Shown: one piece after another, positions 25,816 to 33,516 of the stretch
How positions within the stretch are numbered: the stretch's first letter is position 1
How the letters are laid out: the number at the start of each line of letters is the position of its first letter
Assembly (NCBI GenBank): GCA_900149785.2
Contig: FSSI02000003.1
Location: 95,814-159,813, forward strand
DNA from: Sodalinema lacuna_A
Lineage (GTDB): Bacteria; Cyanobacteriota; Cyanobacteriia; Cyanobacteriales; Geitlerinemataceae
DNA: 64,000 nt
Direction of reading: 5' to 3'
The notes under the pieces: model-generated
Told to the model about the DNA's origin: nothing
Database searches by the model: none
The model's input: only the letters and a program-made list of their open reading frames with translations
Position numbers and translations under genes: made by a program

Positions 25816-26565
25816 TTAGCGGTAGGTGATGCGATCGAGGGTCGCCTGAAAAAAGGCCGTCTCGTCGAGGTTATCTGACTCAACTTGTCCCCAACCGACG
25901 GAAAACTGGCTCGGAACTCGATAGCCACTGACCTCCGTTTCTGCCTCCATGACCCCGGAAAATAGGCGATCGCCATAGGTCATATCATCAGGATTTCCCC
26001 AACGCTGAAAACCGATGCGTTCCACTTGTCCTTGGCCACCTAGCTTTAATCGTAACCGTGTGGTTTCTCCCAACAGATGAATCGGGGTTTCAATCTCACG
26101 GTGATTGAGGACCGTCCAGGGGCGATCGCCATCAGCCAAAACCGAAGGAAGCCAAATACTTTCGCCTTGCATTCGTCCAATAATTGAGCGGGTAATGTCC
26201 TCTCCGTCCGCCGTCATCACCGGAATCAGTCCTAGGAGTTTCCACGCTAAGCGTCCGCCGCCATTGACGAGTGAATCAGCCCCAAAAATGGGCAAAATGC
26301 CCTTCATCCAGGCCGTTGCACTCCAAATCATACCCTGATCCCAAGCGATGACTTGTTCAGCTTGGAAGGGAGTCCAGGTGTTAAGTTTGATCCGGCCGTG
26401 CATCCGCAGGCGAACGGCGGTGGCCAGAGGTGTTCCTGGGGCGATGCTATGGTTTAGGTAGCGTTGTACGGGGTCGGGAAGATGAGTCAGGCGATCGGGA
26501 TCGAAAACCTGAGAATTAGACCTTGCAGACTCCCAGAGGTGGTTTAGGGCAGATTTTCCAGGCAT
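25816..26565 (-). CDS. DUF6544-type protein of unknown function
   Basis: The protein has 249 residues. It resembles the family now called DUF6544 in Pfam. The pattern includes LPDPVQRYLNHSI near the N terminus, VRLRMHGRIKL, W-TPFQAEQVIAW, GADSLVNGGGRLAWKLLGLIPV, and DGEDITRSIIGRMQGE. The body is rich in beta strands, with no signal peptide, membrane segment or catalytic motif I can name. It is cytoplasmic in prediction. It lies between znuB (convergent) and the CDF gene. The latter is on the same strand, 58 bases upstream, so co-transcription with CDF is possible. A link with metal homeostasis is suggested only by location. Confidence 0.65.
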   Translation of the reverse strand: MPGKSALNHLWESARSNSQVFDPDRLTHLPDPVQRYLNHSIAPGTPLATAVRLRMHGRIKLNTWTPFQAEQVIAWDQGMIWSATAWMKGILPIFGADSLVNGGGRLAWKLLGLIPVMTADGEDITRSIIGRMQGESIWLPSVLADGDRPWTVLNHREIETPIHLLGETTRLRLKLGGQGQVERIGFQRWGNPDDMTYGDRLFSGVMEAETEVSGYRVPSQFSVGWGQVESDNLDETAFFQATLDRITYR

Positions 26566-26623
26566 ATTGATTTAGGAATTAACGGCGAATAATCAATCAT
26601 TCAAAACAAAGCATCAACCATCT

Positions 26624-27532
26624 TTACCCATTCTCGGAGTCATCGCCGTAACTGATCTTCTCCGATTGATAGTTCGGCGGTTCCATATGAATCGTGAGGC
26701 GAATGGGAGAAAAACGGTCTTCAAGTTTCGCTTCAATATCTTCCGTGATACCATGAGCCGTTGCCAAATCTTGAGCATCAACCACAACGTGCATTTCCAC
26801 AAAAAGCTGTCGACCAATCAGTCCCCGTGAGGCAATCTCATGGCAATTGATGACGCCAGGAACCTCCATGACTAGATTATGGATGGCTTCGGGGGCGATC
26901 GCCATCTCATCAATCAACCAGGGTAGATTCTCCCGCAACACCTCCCAACCACTACGGAACACCAACCCAGCCACAGGAACCGCCAGCCAAATATCCAATT
27001 GAGGATACCCCAACCAAACCCCGATTAAGCCAAGCATAACGGTAATCGTAATCCAGACATCACTCATGGTATGGTGAGCATCAGCGATGAGAATCTTGCT
27101 GCCGAGTTTGATACCCACTCGTCGCTCATAGTAGGTGACCAGGATATTGACCCCCAACACAAAGAGCATGAGCCAGAGAACCAGCGGAGACATCGTCACG
27201 GGGTTCTCGTCAGCCAACAGACGCTCCAGCACCCCCTTGAGAATCTCGAAAAATGCCGCCCCGAGAAAGGCCGCGATTCCTAACGCACCGATGGCTTCAA
27301 ACTTCTGATGTCCATAGGGATGTTCGCGATCGGGTTTGGGAGAAGATAACTGACTCGTCACCAATCCTAGAATATTACTGGCACTATCAGTCGTGCTATG
27401 GAGCGCATCAGCGACTAAACTCAGGGAGCCAGTCCACCATCCCAAACATCCCTTAATGATGACCACTAATAGATTCAGGGCCAAGGTGACCAGCAACACC
27501 TGGCGGACTTGAGGGCGATGATCTACAACCAT
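26624..27532 (-). CDS. Cation diffusion facilitator (CDF) metal transporter
   Basis: The protein has 302 residues. It has six predicted helices and the CDF signature: WWTGSLSLVADALHSTTDSASN in helix 2, HPYGHQKFEAIG after it, and LIADAHHTMSDVWIT in helix 5. The metal site motifs HxxxD appear twice (HSTTD and HTMSD). The cytoplasmic C-terminal domain, from about residue 205, is of the zinc-transporter dimerisation type and ends in HMEPP. CDF proteins export zinc, iron, cobalt or manganese by proton exchange. The two HxxxD sites favour zinc or a related metal, but the exact metal is unsure. It sits next to the zinc importer genes, on the opposite strand, and could balance zinc uptake. Confidence 0.88.
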   Translation of the reverse strand: MVVDHRPQVRQVLLVTLALNLLVVIIKGCLGWWTGSLSLVADALHSTTDSASNILGLVTSQLSSPKPDREHPYGHQKFEAIGALGIAAFLGAAFFEILKGVLERLLADENPVTMSPLVLWLMLFVLGVNILVTYYERRVGIKLGSKILIADAHHTMSDVWITITVMLGLIGVWLGYPQLDIWLAVPVAGLVFRSGWEVLRENLPWLIDEMAIAPEAIHNLVMEVPGVINCHEIASRGLIGRQLFVEMHVVVDAQDLATAHGITEDIEAKLEDRFSPIRLTIHMEPPNYQSEKISYGDDSENG

Positions 27533-27672
27533 AGTCGGTCGGCTCCAAAATCAAGAGAAGTTCATAAAACGTAACTCAGTCCTGGACTTAAACGAGTCCG
27601 AGTCACGAATTTTACGCAAAATCAGTCTAATCGGCTAATTTAGAAAAGAAGCGCTTTAAGACCACCTATAGC

Positions 27673-28506
27673 ATGAAAACTTCAAATTCCCGTAAACCCT
27701 CATCTCTAGCAGCACGAAGCCTGAAAGTTGTCGGTCTATTATTGATTATCTCGTCCTTCGTTGACGTTTTGATTATCCCGGCTCCCTATCAACCCTTAGA
27801 CCTACCTTGGCGACTTCAGTTTGCCTCAACGATTGTCGATCGCGGTATCATCCCCATGATTGGGATTGCCTTAGCCTTTGCCGGCTATTGGATGGATACC
27901 TCCGGTGCGGCGACGGCTCTACCTCGTAAGAAATGGCAGGATTTGCGCTTCTGGGGGCTAATTCTCTCAAGTCTTCTCGGTGTTGTCTTTCTTTTAGTGA
28001 CAGCGATTCACTTTAACGATGTGCGGATGCAAAGCAGCACTCGTCTACAGGATATCCAGCAGCAAGCACGTCAAGCGGAAACCGAGTTAAACATTCAGTT
28101 AGGGAGTGAGGAGTTTCAACAACAAGTCACCCAACAACGCACGCAACTCGAAAACCAATTGAGAGGTCTTTTGGAGAACCCGGCCCAAGTGAATCAACTG
28201 CTTGAGAGTCAGCAAACTCCTGAGCAATTGCGGGCTTTGTTGGAAGCCTCACAGGAAAATCCCGAGGAAATTGATCGCTTTTTGGATGAACAAGCCGCAC
28301 AACTTCCGGAACAGTTAAGCGGACAAATCCGCGAGCGAGAGTTAGAACTAGAAAGACAGACCCGTCTTGCCGCGTGGAAATCGGCCTTCCGCATTGGCAC
28401 CAGCTCGCTGCTGTTGGCAATTGGCTACATTCTCATCGGCTGGACTGGACTTAAAGGAATGATGCGTCCCCGCCGGGCCACACGCCAAGCACCATCAGCC
28501 AACTAG
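27673..28506 (+). CDS. HpsJ-like membrane protein with a Gln-rich coiled-coil
   Basis: The protein has 277 residues. It has three N-terminal hydrophobic segments (about 18-35, 56-78, 93-112), a long central Gln/Glu-rich helical region (115-235) that looks like coiled-coil, and one C-terminal membrane helix (about 238-262). The WRLQFASTIVDRGIIPMIGIALAFAG segment and the whole layout match what I recall of HpsJ-family proteins of cyanobacteria. These belong to the hormogonium polysaccharide gene group in Nostoc and relate to motility or secretion. The family assignment is from memory and moderately sure. It is not next to other hps genes, but a glycosyltransferase gene follows after a terminator. 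Confidence 0.6.
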   Translation: MKTSNSRKPSSLAARSLKVVGLLLIISSFVDVLIIPAPYQPLDLPWRLQFASTIVDRGIIPMIGIALAFAGYWMDTSGAATALPRKKWQDLRFWGLILSSLLGVVFLLVTAIHFNDVRMQSSTRLQDIQQQARQAETELNIQLGSEEFQQQVTQQRTQLENQLRGLLENPAQVNQLLESQQTPEQLRALLEASQENPEEIDRFLDEQAAQLPEQLSGQIRERELELERQTRLAAWKSAFRIGTSSLLLAIGYILIGWTGLKGMMRPRRATRQAPSAN

Positions 28507-28548
28507 GTTCAACGATTTCTGGATTAGGGTAGGTCTGCTCAAACCAAT

Positions 28549-28613
28549 ACGGTGTCCAGTCTCTCGGCCCATCCGCCGAGGGGCCAAGAGACACCGTCTC
28601 GGTCTTCTTTTTT
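28549..28613 (+). terminator. Intrinsic terminator after the HpsJ-like gene
   Basis: ACGGTGT (28549-28555) pairs with ACACCGT (28591-28597). Inner pairs CTCT/AGAG and GGCCC/GGGCC extend the stem with a bulge on the left arm. A T-rich run follows (28608-28613). It lies between the HpsJ-like gene and the glycosyltransferase gene. Confidence 0.75.
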
Positions 28614-28639
28614 AACGTTATGCTGTTGTCCCCGAGTCT

Positions 28640-29539
28640 ATGTTTTCGATCTACATCCTGACTTACAACGAAGAAATTGATATTGCTGAATGTATTGAAT
28701 CAGCTCAAGGATCAGACGATATCATTGTTGTGGATTCTTTGAGTTGCGATCGCACCGTCGAGATTGCCCAGAGTTATGGGGTTCGTGTTGAGCAACACGC
28801 CTTTGAAAGCCATGGGAAACAGCGGACTTGGATGCTGCGATCGATACCCACTCGCCATGAGTGGGTATACATCCTCGAAGCCGATGAGCGGATGACTCCT
28901 GAACTGTTCGCCGAATGCCTGGCCGCCACTCAGCAAAACCAGTTTATCGGTTATTATGTGGCAGAACGAGTCATGTTTATGGGGCGTTGGATTCGCCACA
29001 GTACCCAATACCCTCGCTACCAACTGCGGTTATTCCGCAAGGATAACGTTTGGTTTGATGATTACGGCCATACTGAACGAGAAGTCTGTGATGGCCCGAC
29101 CGCCTTTTTGCTCGAAACCTATCCTCACTATACCTGTGGCAAAGGGTTAAACCGCTGGATTGAAAAGCATAACCGCTATTCGAGCGATGAGGCCAAAGAA
29201 ACGCTGCGCCAACTTCACTACGGTAAAATTCAATGGCGCAACCTCTTGTGGGGGGCGACGGAAGTCGAGCGGCGACGAGCCTTGAAAGACTTGTCCCTGA
29301 GGCTTCCTCTGCGTCCCCTGGTGCGTTTTCTCTATATGTATATCTTTCTCGGTGGTTTTCTCGACGGACAAGCCGGCGTTGCTTGGTGTACCTTGCAATC
29401 ATTTTATGAATATCTAATCTTGTTGAAAGTCCGTGAGTTGAAACAACAAGGTTATGTCCCCCCTCGACCCGAACCCGCCAGCAATGGCGTTGAGCCACCG
29501 TCGTCGGGGAAAAGTTCAGTGGTCAAAACCCCCTTTTAA
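28640..29539 (+). CDS. Family 2 glycosyltransferase
   Basis: The protein has 299 residues. The N-terminal GT-A fold has SIYILTYNEEIDIAECIES, the nucleotide-sugar-binding IIVVDSLSCDRTVEIA and the metal-binding region EADERMTPEL (with the acidic motif at about 80-85). The C-terminal half carries one or two hydrophobic helices (FLYMYIFLGGFLDG region), as in WaaE/KdtX-like enzymes that add glucose or heptose to lipid-linked cores. The donor sugar cannot be read. The last 25 residues are low-complexity. It is isolated between HpsJ-like and DUF502 genes and may take part in surface polysaccharide synthesis. Its promoter must lie in the 27 bases after the terminator or upstream. Confidence 0.85.
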   Translation: MFSIYILTYNEEIDIAECIESAQGSDDIIVVDSLSCDRTVEIAQSYGVRVEQHAFESHGKQRTWMLRSIPTRHEWVYILEADERMTPELFAECLAATQQNQFIGYYVAERVMFMGRWIRHSTQYPRYQLRLFRKDNVWFDDYGHTEREVCDGPTAFLLETYPHYTCGKGLNRWIEKHNRYSSDEAKETLRQLHYGKIQWRNLLWGATEVERRRALKDLSLRLPLRPLVRFLYMYIFLGGFLDGQAGVAWCTLQSFYEYLILLKVRELKQQGYVPPRPEPASNGVEPPSSGKSSVVKTPF

Positions 29540-29742
29540 CGGCTGAGGTCGCTAGCGGCGATCCGATGGATGTTACCCTTGAACTGGGGAGATTAGCGAT
29601 CCCCTTAATGGGTCACCCGAGTTGTGACCTCCGTTGACCGTTTGGCCCCCCTTTGCAACAATTCTTCACATCTTCTAAGATAAAGACATCACGTTTAACG
29701 GCGATCCGTAAGCCCTGGCGCTGGTTGACACCGGTTTAGGGG

Positions 29743-30546
29743 ATGAGGTCGGTCAACTCAGTTATCGCTCTTTTGGATGAGAGTAAGGTATCCGTGCTGC
29801 AACGTTTACGGCAAGATTTAAAAAACGATTTAATCGCAGGATTGCTGGTTATTATTCCGTTGGCTACCACCATCTGGATTTCCTTGGTCATTGCCAACTG
29901 GACGATTGACTTTTTAACCAGTATCCCCAAGCAAATTAATCCCTTTGATGGACTCAACCCAATCTTGGTGAATCTGTTAAATCTCCTCGTGGGGTTAGCA
30001 GTTCCCTTATTGGGGATTCTTTTGATTGGCTTGATGGCCCGAAATATCGTTGGCCGCTGGCTACTCGATTTTGGAGAAACGTTAGTCCAAGCCATTCCCC
30101 TGGCGGGATCCGTCTACAAAACCTTAAAGCAACTCTTACAGACACTTCTACAAGACTCGAATAGTAAGTTTCGTCGCGTTATTCTAATCGAGTATCCCCG
30201 CAAAGGGATCTGGGCCATTGGTTTCGTGACGGGAAACATCAGCAGCAGCATTCAAACGCATATGTCAGAGTCGATGCTGAGTGTATTTGTGCCGACGACC
30301 CCCAACCCGACCTCAGGATGGTACGCTATTATTCCCGAACATGAGGCCATCAACGTTAACCTCTCGATTGAAGATGCGTTTAAAATCCTAATTTCTGGTG
30401 GAATTGTCTGTCCCGCACCGCCGGAAGAATTGGCGGAGTCACAGCGGCCTACTCTGGAACAACTGCTCTCGCGTCGCAAAAACAAGTCGGAGATCGAGAC
30501 GAGTGTTCCTGTGATTGAAGAGGATGCTGAAACCGTTGAAGGGTAA
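29743..30546 (+). CDS. DUF502 family membrane protein
   Basis: The protein has 267 residues from ATG 29743, with GGGG just before it. A GTG at 29791 (VLQRLRQDLKNDL) is an alternative. The N-terminal part has two hydrophobic helices, AGLLVIIPLATTIWISLVIA and a second near LVGLAVPLLGILLIGLM. These are followed by a conserved DUF502 region with VQAIPLAGSVYKTLKQLLQTL, LIEYPRKGIWAIGFVTG, VFVPTTPNPTSGWYAIIPE and ISGGIVCP. The family is widespread in bacteria and plants (COV-like) but its biochemical role is unknown. It is found at the membrane. It lies 202 bases before nusB and the two may be separate units. Confidence 0.85.
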   Translation: MRSVNSVIALLDESKVSVLQRLRQDLKNDLIAGLLVIIPLATTIWISLVIANWTIDFLTSIPKQINPFDGLNPILVNLLNLLVGLAVPLLGILLIGLMARNIVGRWLLDFGETLVQAIPLAGSVYKTLKQLLQTLLQDSNSKFRRVILIEYPRKGIWAIGFVTGNISSSIQTHMSESMLSVFVPTTPNPTSGWYAIIPEHEAINVNLSIEDAFKILISGGIVCPAPPEELAESQRPTLEQLLSRRKNKSEIETSVPVIEEDAETVEG

Positions 30547-30629
30547 AGGCAATCAGTTCCCCGGTTTAGGGTTGCTGCTTAATCCTTGAACCGCCGCCAT
30601 TGAGACTATCTTCTCAGCGTGATCCTCAG

Positions 30630-30673
30630 GGGTATTCTCGGGGTATTCTCGGGGTATTCTCGGGGTATTCTCC
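30630..30673. repeat. Four 11-bp direct repeats upstream of nusB
   Basis: Four copies of GGGTATTCTCG (the last ends CC) run without gaps, 74 bases before the nusB start. A period of 11 bp keeps one DNA face. It may be a polymorphic microsatellite or a regulator-binding array. Confidence 0.85.
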
Positions 30674-30747
30674 GGATTCAGCAGCGAATTGAGTCTGACG
30701 TTTCCCTTTTGGCCGTATTCATTTTTAACTGACAGTTTTAACTTAAA

Positions 30748-31428
30748 ATGCAAGCTCGTAGCATCTCCCGTGAATTGGCTTTGTTGAGTCTAAGTCAACT
30801 TCCTAAACGTTCTAGTAAACTCAGCCAACATCAACTGAATGATTTTATCGTGGCGGCAGTCCGGGCCATGACGCTTGAGGTTCATGAATCCCTGGAGACA
30901 GCGGCGGCTGAACTGAAGCGGGGTTACGATCGCCTCATGGATGAAGAGATCCGCGACAGTGATATCACCAGCTCAAAAGCCAGTCTGAGCGAGGCGATGG
31001 AGTTGACTCGCCACGCCATCGATCGCCTGGGAATGGCCATTGAACTGCCGGAATTTGTCCAATTGGCGAATCAAGCGGAGGTTCAAGACTACGCCTTGGA
31101 ACTGTTGCTGGCGGTGGTGCAACATCGCCAAGAGATCGATGAACGGCTCGATCGCACCATTGTCGATTGGCAACTTGAACGACTGCCCCATGTTGAGCAG
31201 AATATCTTACGTTTAGCTGCCGCAGAGCTTTATTATGTCGGTACGGCGGATCAGATTGCCATTAATGAAGCCGTCGAACTCACCAAACGCTACAGTAGTG
31301 AGAAGGCCTATCGCTTTGTCAATGGCGTATTACGCCGTCTGGTGGAACTGCGCGATCGCCCGGAAGACGAGCCAATTGGCGGGGGATCTGACGATGCGAT
31401 CGCCTCAGAAAACCCCTCTAGTCTATGA
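30748..31428 (+). CDS. nusB: Transcription antitermination factor NusB
   Basis: The protein has 226 residues. The C-terminal NusB fold is clear: VEQNILRLAAAELYYVG, the conserved ADQIAINEAVELTKRYSSEKAYRFVNGVLRRL. The N-terminal part (ARSISRELALLSLSQLP) is longer than in E. coli NusB (139 residues), as is common in cyanobacteria. NusB binds boxA RNA with NusE (S10) and promotes antitermination on rRNA operons. A large insertion (40-110) gives a helical middle. It precedes ftsY by 99 bases on the same strand. The stop codon lies within a 14-bp triple repeat (31420-31459). Confidence 0.88.
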   Translation: MQARSISRELALLSLSQLPKRSSKLSQHQLNDFIVAAVRAMTLEVHESLETAAAELKRGYDRLMDEEIRDSDITSSKASLSEAMELTRHAIDRLGMAIELPEFVQLANQAEVQDYALELLLAVVQHRQEIDERLDRTIVDWQLERLPHVEQNILRLAAAELYYVGTADQIAINEAVELTKRYSSEKAYRFVNGVLRRLVELRDRPEDEPIGGGSDDAIASENPSSL

Positions 31429-31459
31429 TCGCCAGTCTATGATCGCCAGTCTATGATCG
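31420..31459. repeat. Three 14-bp direct repeats across the nusB stop codon
   Basis: The unit AGTCTATGATCGCC is repeated at 31420, 31434 and 31448 (the last is partial). The first copy contains the nusB stop, so later copies are non-coding. This looks like slippage-derived duplication. Confidence 0.88.
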
Positions 31460-31527
31460 AAAGATCTAACTAACGATCTAAATACGTTTCATCCATCTTT
31501 AACCCGTCTAGTTTCAATACGCGCATT

Positions 31528-33345
31528 ATGGTTTTTAACTGGTTTCGTCGTAAATTCGATCGCAGCGGCAGTCAAGAAGACGAACCCGAGCAAACTCCCC
31601 CCAGTCAAGAGGCGACAACGGCTGATGAATCTGAGGAGGCCTCTGAATCCAGTGAGGAGGAGACGGCTGAGTCTGAACCGACATCTGAATCGACATCGGA
31701 CTCATCTCCCCAAGAGGACTATCTAGCTTGGGCCAAAGCGGCGTATCAGAATATTCAACAGCAACAGGGGACGACCATCACAACAGATTCCCCTGAGACG
31801 GAAGCCGAGCCGGAAGCCGAACCCGAGCCAGAACCCGAGCCAGAACCCGAGCCAGTGGCTGAAACTCCTGTAGAAGTAGAAGTCGAACCCGAGCCGGAAG
31901 CAGAACCCGAGCCAGTGGCCGAAACTCCTGTAGAACCCGAACCCGAGCCGGAACCGGAGCCAGAACCCGAACCGGAACCCGAACCCGAGCCAGAACCCGA
32001 ACCCGAGCCGGAACCCGAGCCGGAACCTGAACCCGAGCCAGTGGCCGAAACTCCAGTTGAACCCGAGCCGGAGCCGGAACCCGAGCCGGAACCTGAACCC
32101 GAGCCAGAAACCGAACCCGAGCTGGAATCTGAACCCGAGCCAGTGGCCGAAACTCCCACAGAAACTCCAGTTGAACCCGAACCGGAGCCAGAACCCGAGC
32201 CAGAACCCGAACCTGAGACAGTTCCCGCCTGGATGAAAGCGAGCGAGGAGCGTCAGGAACGACTCGAACGGTTAAAAGCCGAGGCGATCGAAACCCCAGT
32301 TGAAGCTGAACCCGAAGCCGAACCTGAACCGGCCATCAGTTTTGACGAAAACTTTGTCTGGTCCGCAGAAGTCCTAGCCGCTCAGGGACGCCGGCCCGAA
32401 GATATCTCCGTTGAAGAGATTACGTGGCTCAAAAAACTGCGTCAGGGGTTAGGGAAAACCCGTCTAGGACTGATTAACCAATTAAAGGCGATCGTCGGTC
32501 AGGGGCCGCTGAACAAAGATGCCGTCTTTGAAATCGAAGCCTTATTACTGCAAGCCGACGTTGGGATTGAGGCGACAGATTTCGTCATCGAAACCCTACA
32601 AGAGAAATTACGAGCCGAGAGTCTCCCCCCCGACGAGGCGATCGCCTATCTCAAGCAAATTCTACGGGACTTGCTCGACCAACCCTATCAAGATGGCTAT
32701 GAGCCAGACTTCATTCCCGACAAAGACCAATTCAACATTTGGCTAATGACGGGGGTCAATGGTGCCGGAAAAACGACCACCATCGGCAAACTGGCTCATC
32801 TGGCCCAAAAATCCGACTATCGCTGTCTGATTGCAGCCGCCGACACCTTCCGGGCCGCCGCCGTTGAGCAAGTCAAAATTTGGGGACAACGTAGTCATAC
32901 CGACGTCATCGCCAACCCTGGTAAAAATACAGATCCAGCGGCCGTTGTCTTTGATGCGATCGCCGCCGCGACATCTCGAAACACAGAATTGTTGCTGATT
33001 GACACAGCGGGCCGGCTGCAAAACAAGAAAAACTTGATGGAAGAGTTAAGCAAAATTCGCCGGATTATCGACAAAAAAGCCCCCAATGCTCGCATTGAGT
33101 CTCTCTTAGTCCTCGATGCGACCTTGGGACAAAATGGCTTACGTCAAGCGGAAGTGTTTGCAGAAGCGGCTCAATTAAGTGGTGTTGTCTTGACAAAACT
33201 CGATGGAAGTGCTAAGGGCGGTGTCGCTCTGGCGGTGGTGAAACAGTTAGGCCTACCAATCCGCTTTATTGGTGCCGGAGAAGGCATTGAAGATTTGCGG
33301 CCCTTCTCCAGTTATGAGTTTGTTGAGGCGTTATTAAACGGTTGA
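31528..33345 (+). CDS. ftsY: Signal recognition particle receptor FtsY with an extreme acidic N-terminal domain
   Basis: The protein has 605 residues. The C-terminal NG domain (about 290-605) is typical of SRP GTPases: GVNGAGKTTTIGKLA (P-loop, about 408-420), DTFRAAAVEQ, DTAGRLQNKKNLM and TKLDGSAKGG. FtsY is the membrane receptor of SRP and takes ribosomes translating membrane proteins to the translocon. The N-terminal A domain (1-280) is extremely acidic. From about 90 to 235 it is mostly Glu-Pro repeats with blocks of VAETPVE. In E. coli the A domain is acidic but much less repetitive. The repeats are encoded by near-identical hexamers and are likely variable in length. It follows nusB by 99 bases. 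Confidence 0.95.
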   Translation: MVFNWFRRKFDRSGSQEDEPEQTPPSQEATTADESEEASESSEEETAESEPTSESTSDSSPQEDYLAWAKAAYQNIQQQQGTTITTDSPETEAEPEAEPEPEPEPEPEPVAETPVEVEVEPEPEAEPEPVAETPVEPEPEPEPEPEPEPEPEPEPEPEPEPEPEPEPEPEPVAETPVEPEPEPEPEPEPEPEPETEPELESEPEPVAETPTETPVEPEPEPEPEPEPEPETVPAWMKASEERQERLERLKAEAIETPVEAEPEAEPEPAISFDENFVWSAEVLAAQGRRPEDISVEEITWLKKLRQGLGKTRLGLINQLKAIVGQGPLNKDAVFEIEALLLQADVGIEATDFVIETLQEKLRAESLPPDEAIAYLKQILRDLLDQPYQDGYEPDFIPDKDQFNIWLMTGVNGAGKTTTIGKLAHLAQKSDYRCLIAAADTFRAAAVEQVKIWGQRSHTDVIANPGKNTDPAAVVFDAIAAATSRNTELLLIDTAGRLQNKKNLMEELSKIRRIIDKKAPNARIESLLVLDATLGQNGLRQAEVFAEAAQLSGVVLTKLDGSAKGGVALAVVKQLGLPIRFIGAGEGIEDLRPFSSYEFVEALLNG

Positions 33346-33397
33346 CCGCTCTGGTTGACAGGTTAAGAAACCCTTATCGGCTCAGGCAAGTCAGCTA

Positions 33398-33494
33398 GGA
33401 CAAAAAATGTCGCAGAAGAGCGATCAAAAACTAGGAAATCCCGACTTCAGATAACATCACCACACCTTAGTCGGCCCCGATCGCTCTTTTGTCC
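33398..33494. other. Long imperfect inverted repeat between ftsY and the RND gene
   Basis: GGACAA plus AAGAGCGATC on the left (33398-33425, with a 12-base insertion) is complementary to GATCGCTCTTTTGTCC on the right (33479-33494). The loop is about 53 bases. It could be a 3' end or an operator, and its function is not known. The right arm ends 22 bases before the RND start codon. Confidence 0.5.
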
Positions 33495-33516
33495 CTCGTT
33501 CCCTCCCCCCGAACCC

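Noticed and set aside
31755..32159. Minus-strand reading frame of Gly-Ser repeats opposite ftsY
   Set aside because: It is only the complement of the Glu-Pro repeat DNA. It has no ribosome site and lies wholly inside ftsY.
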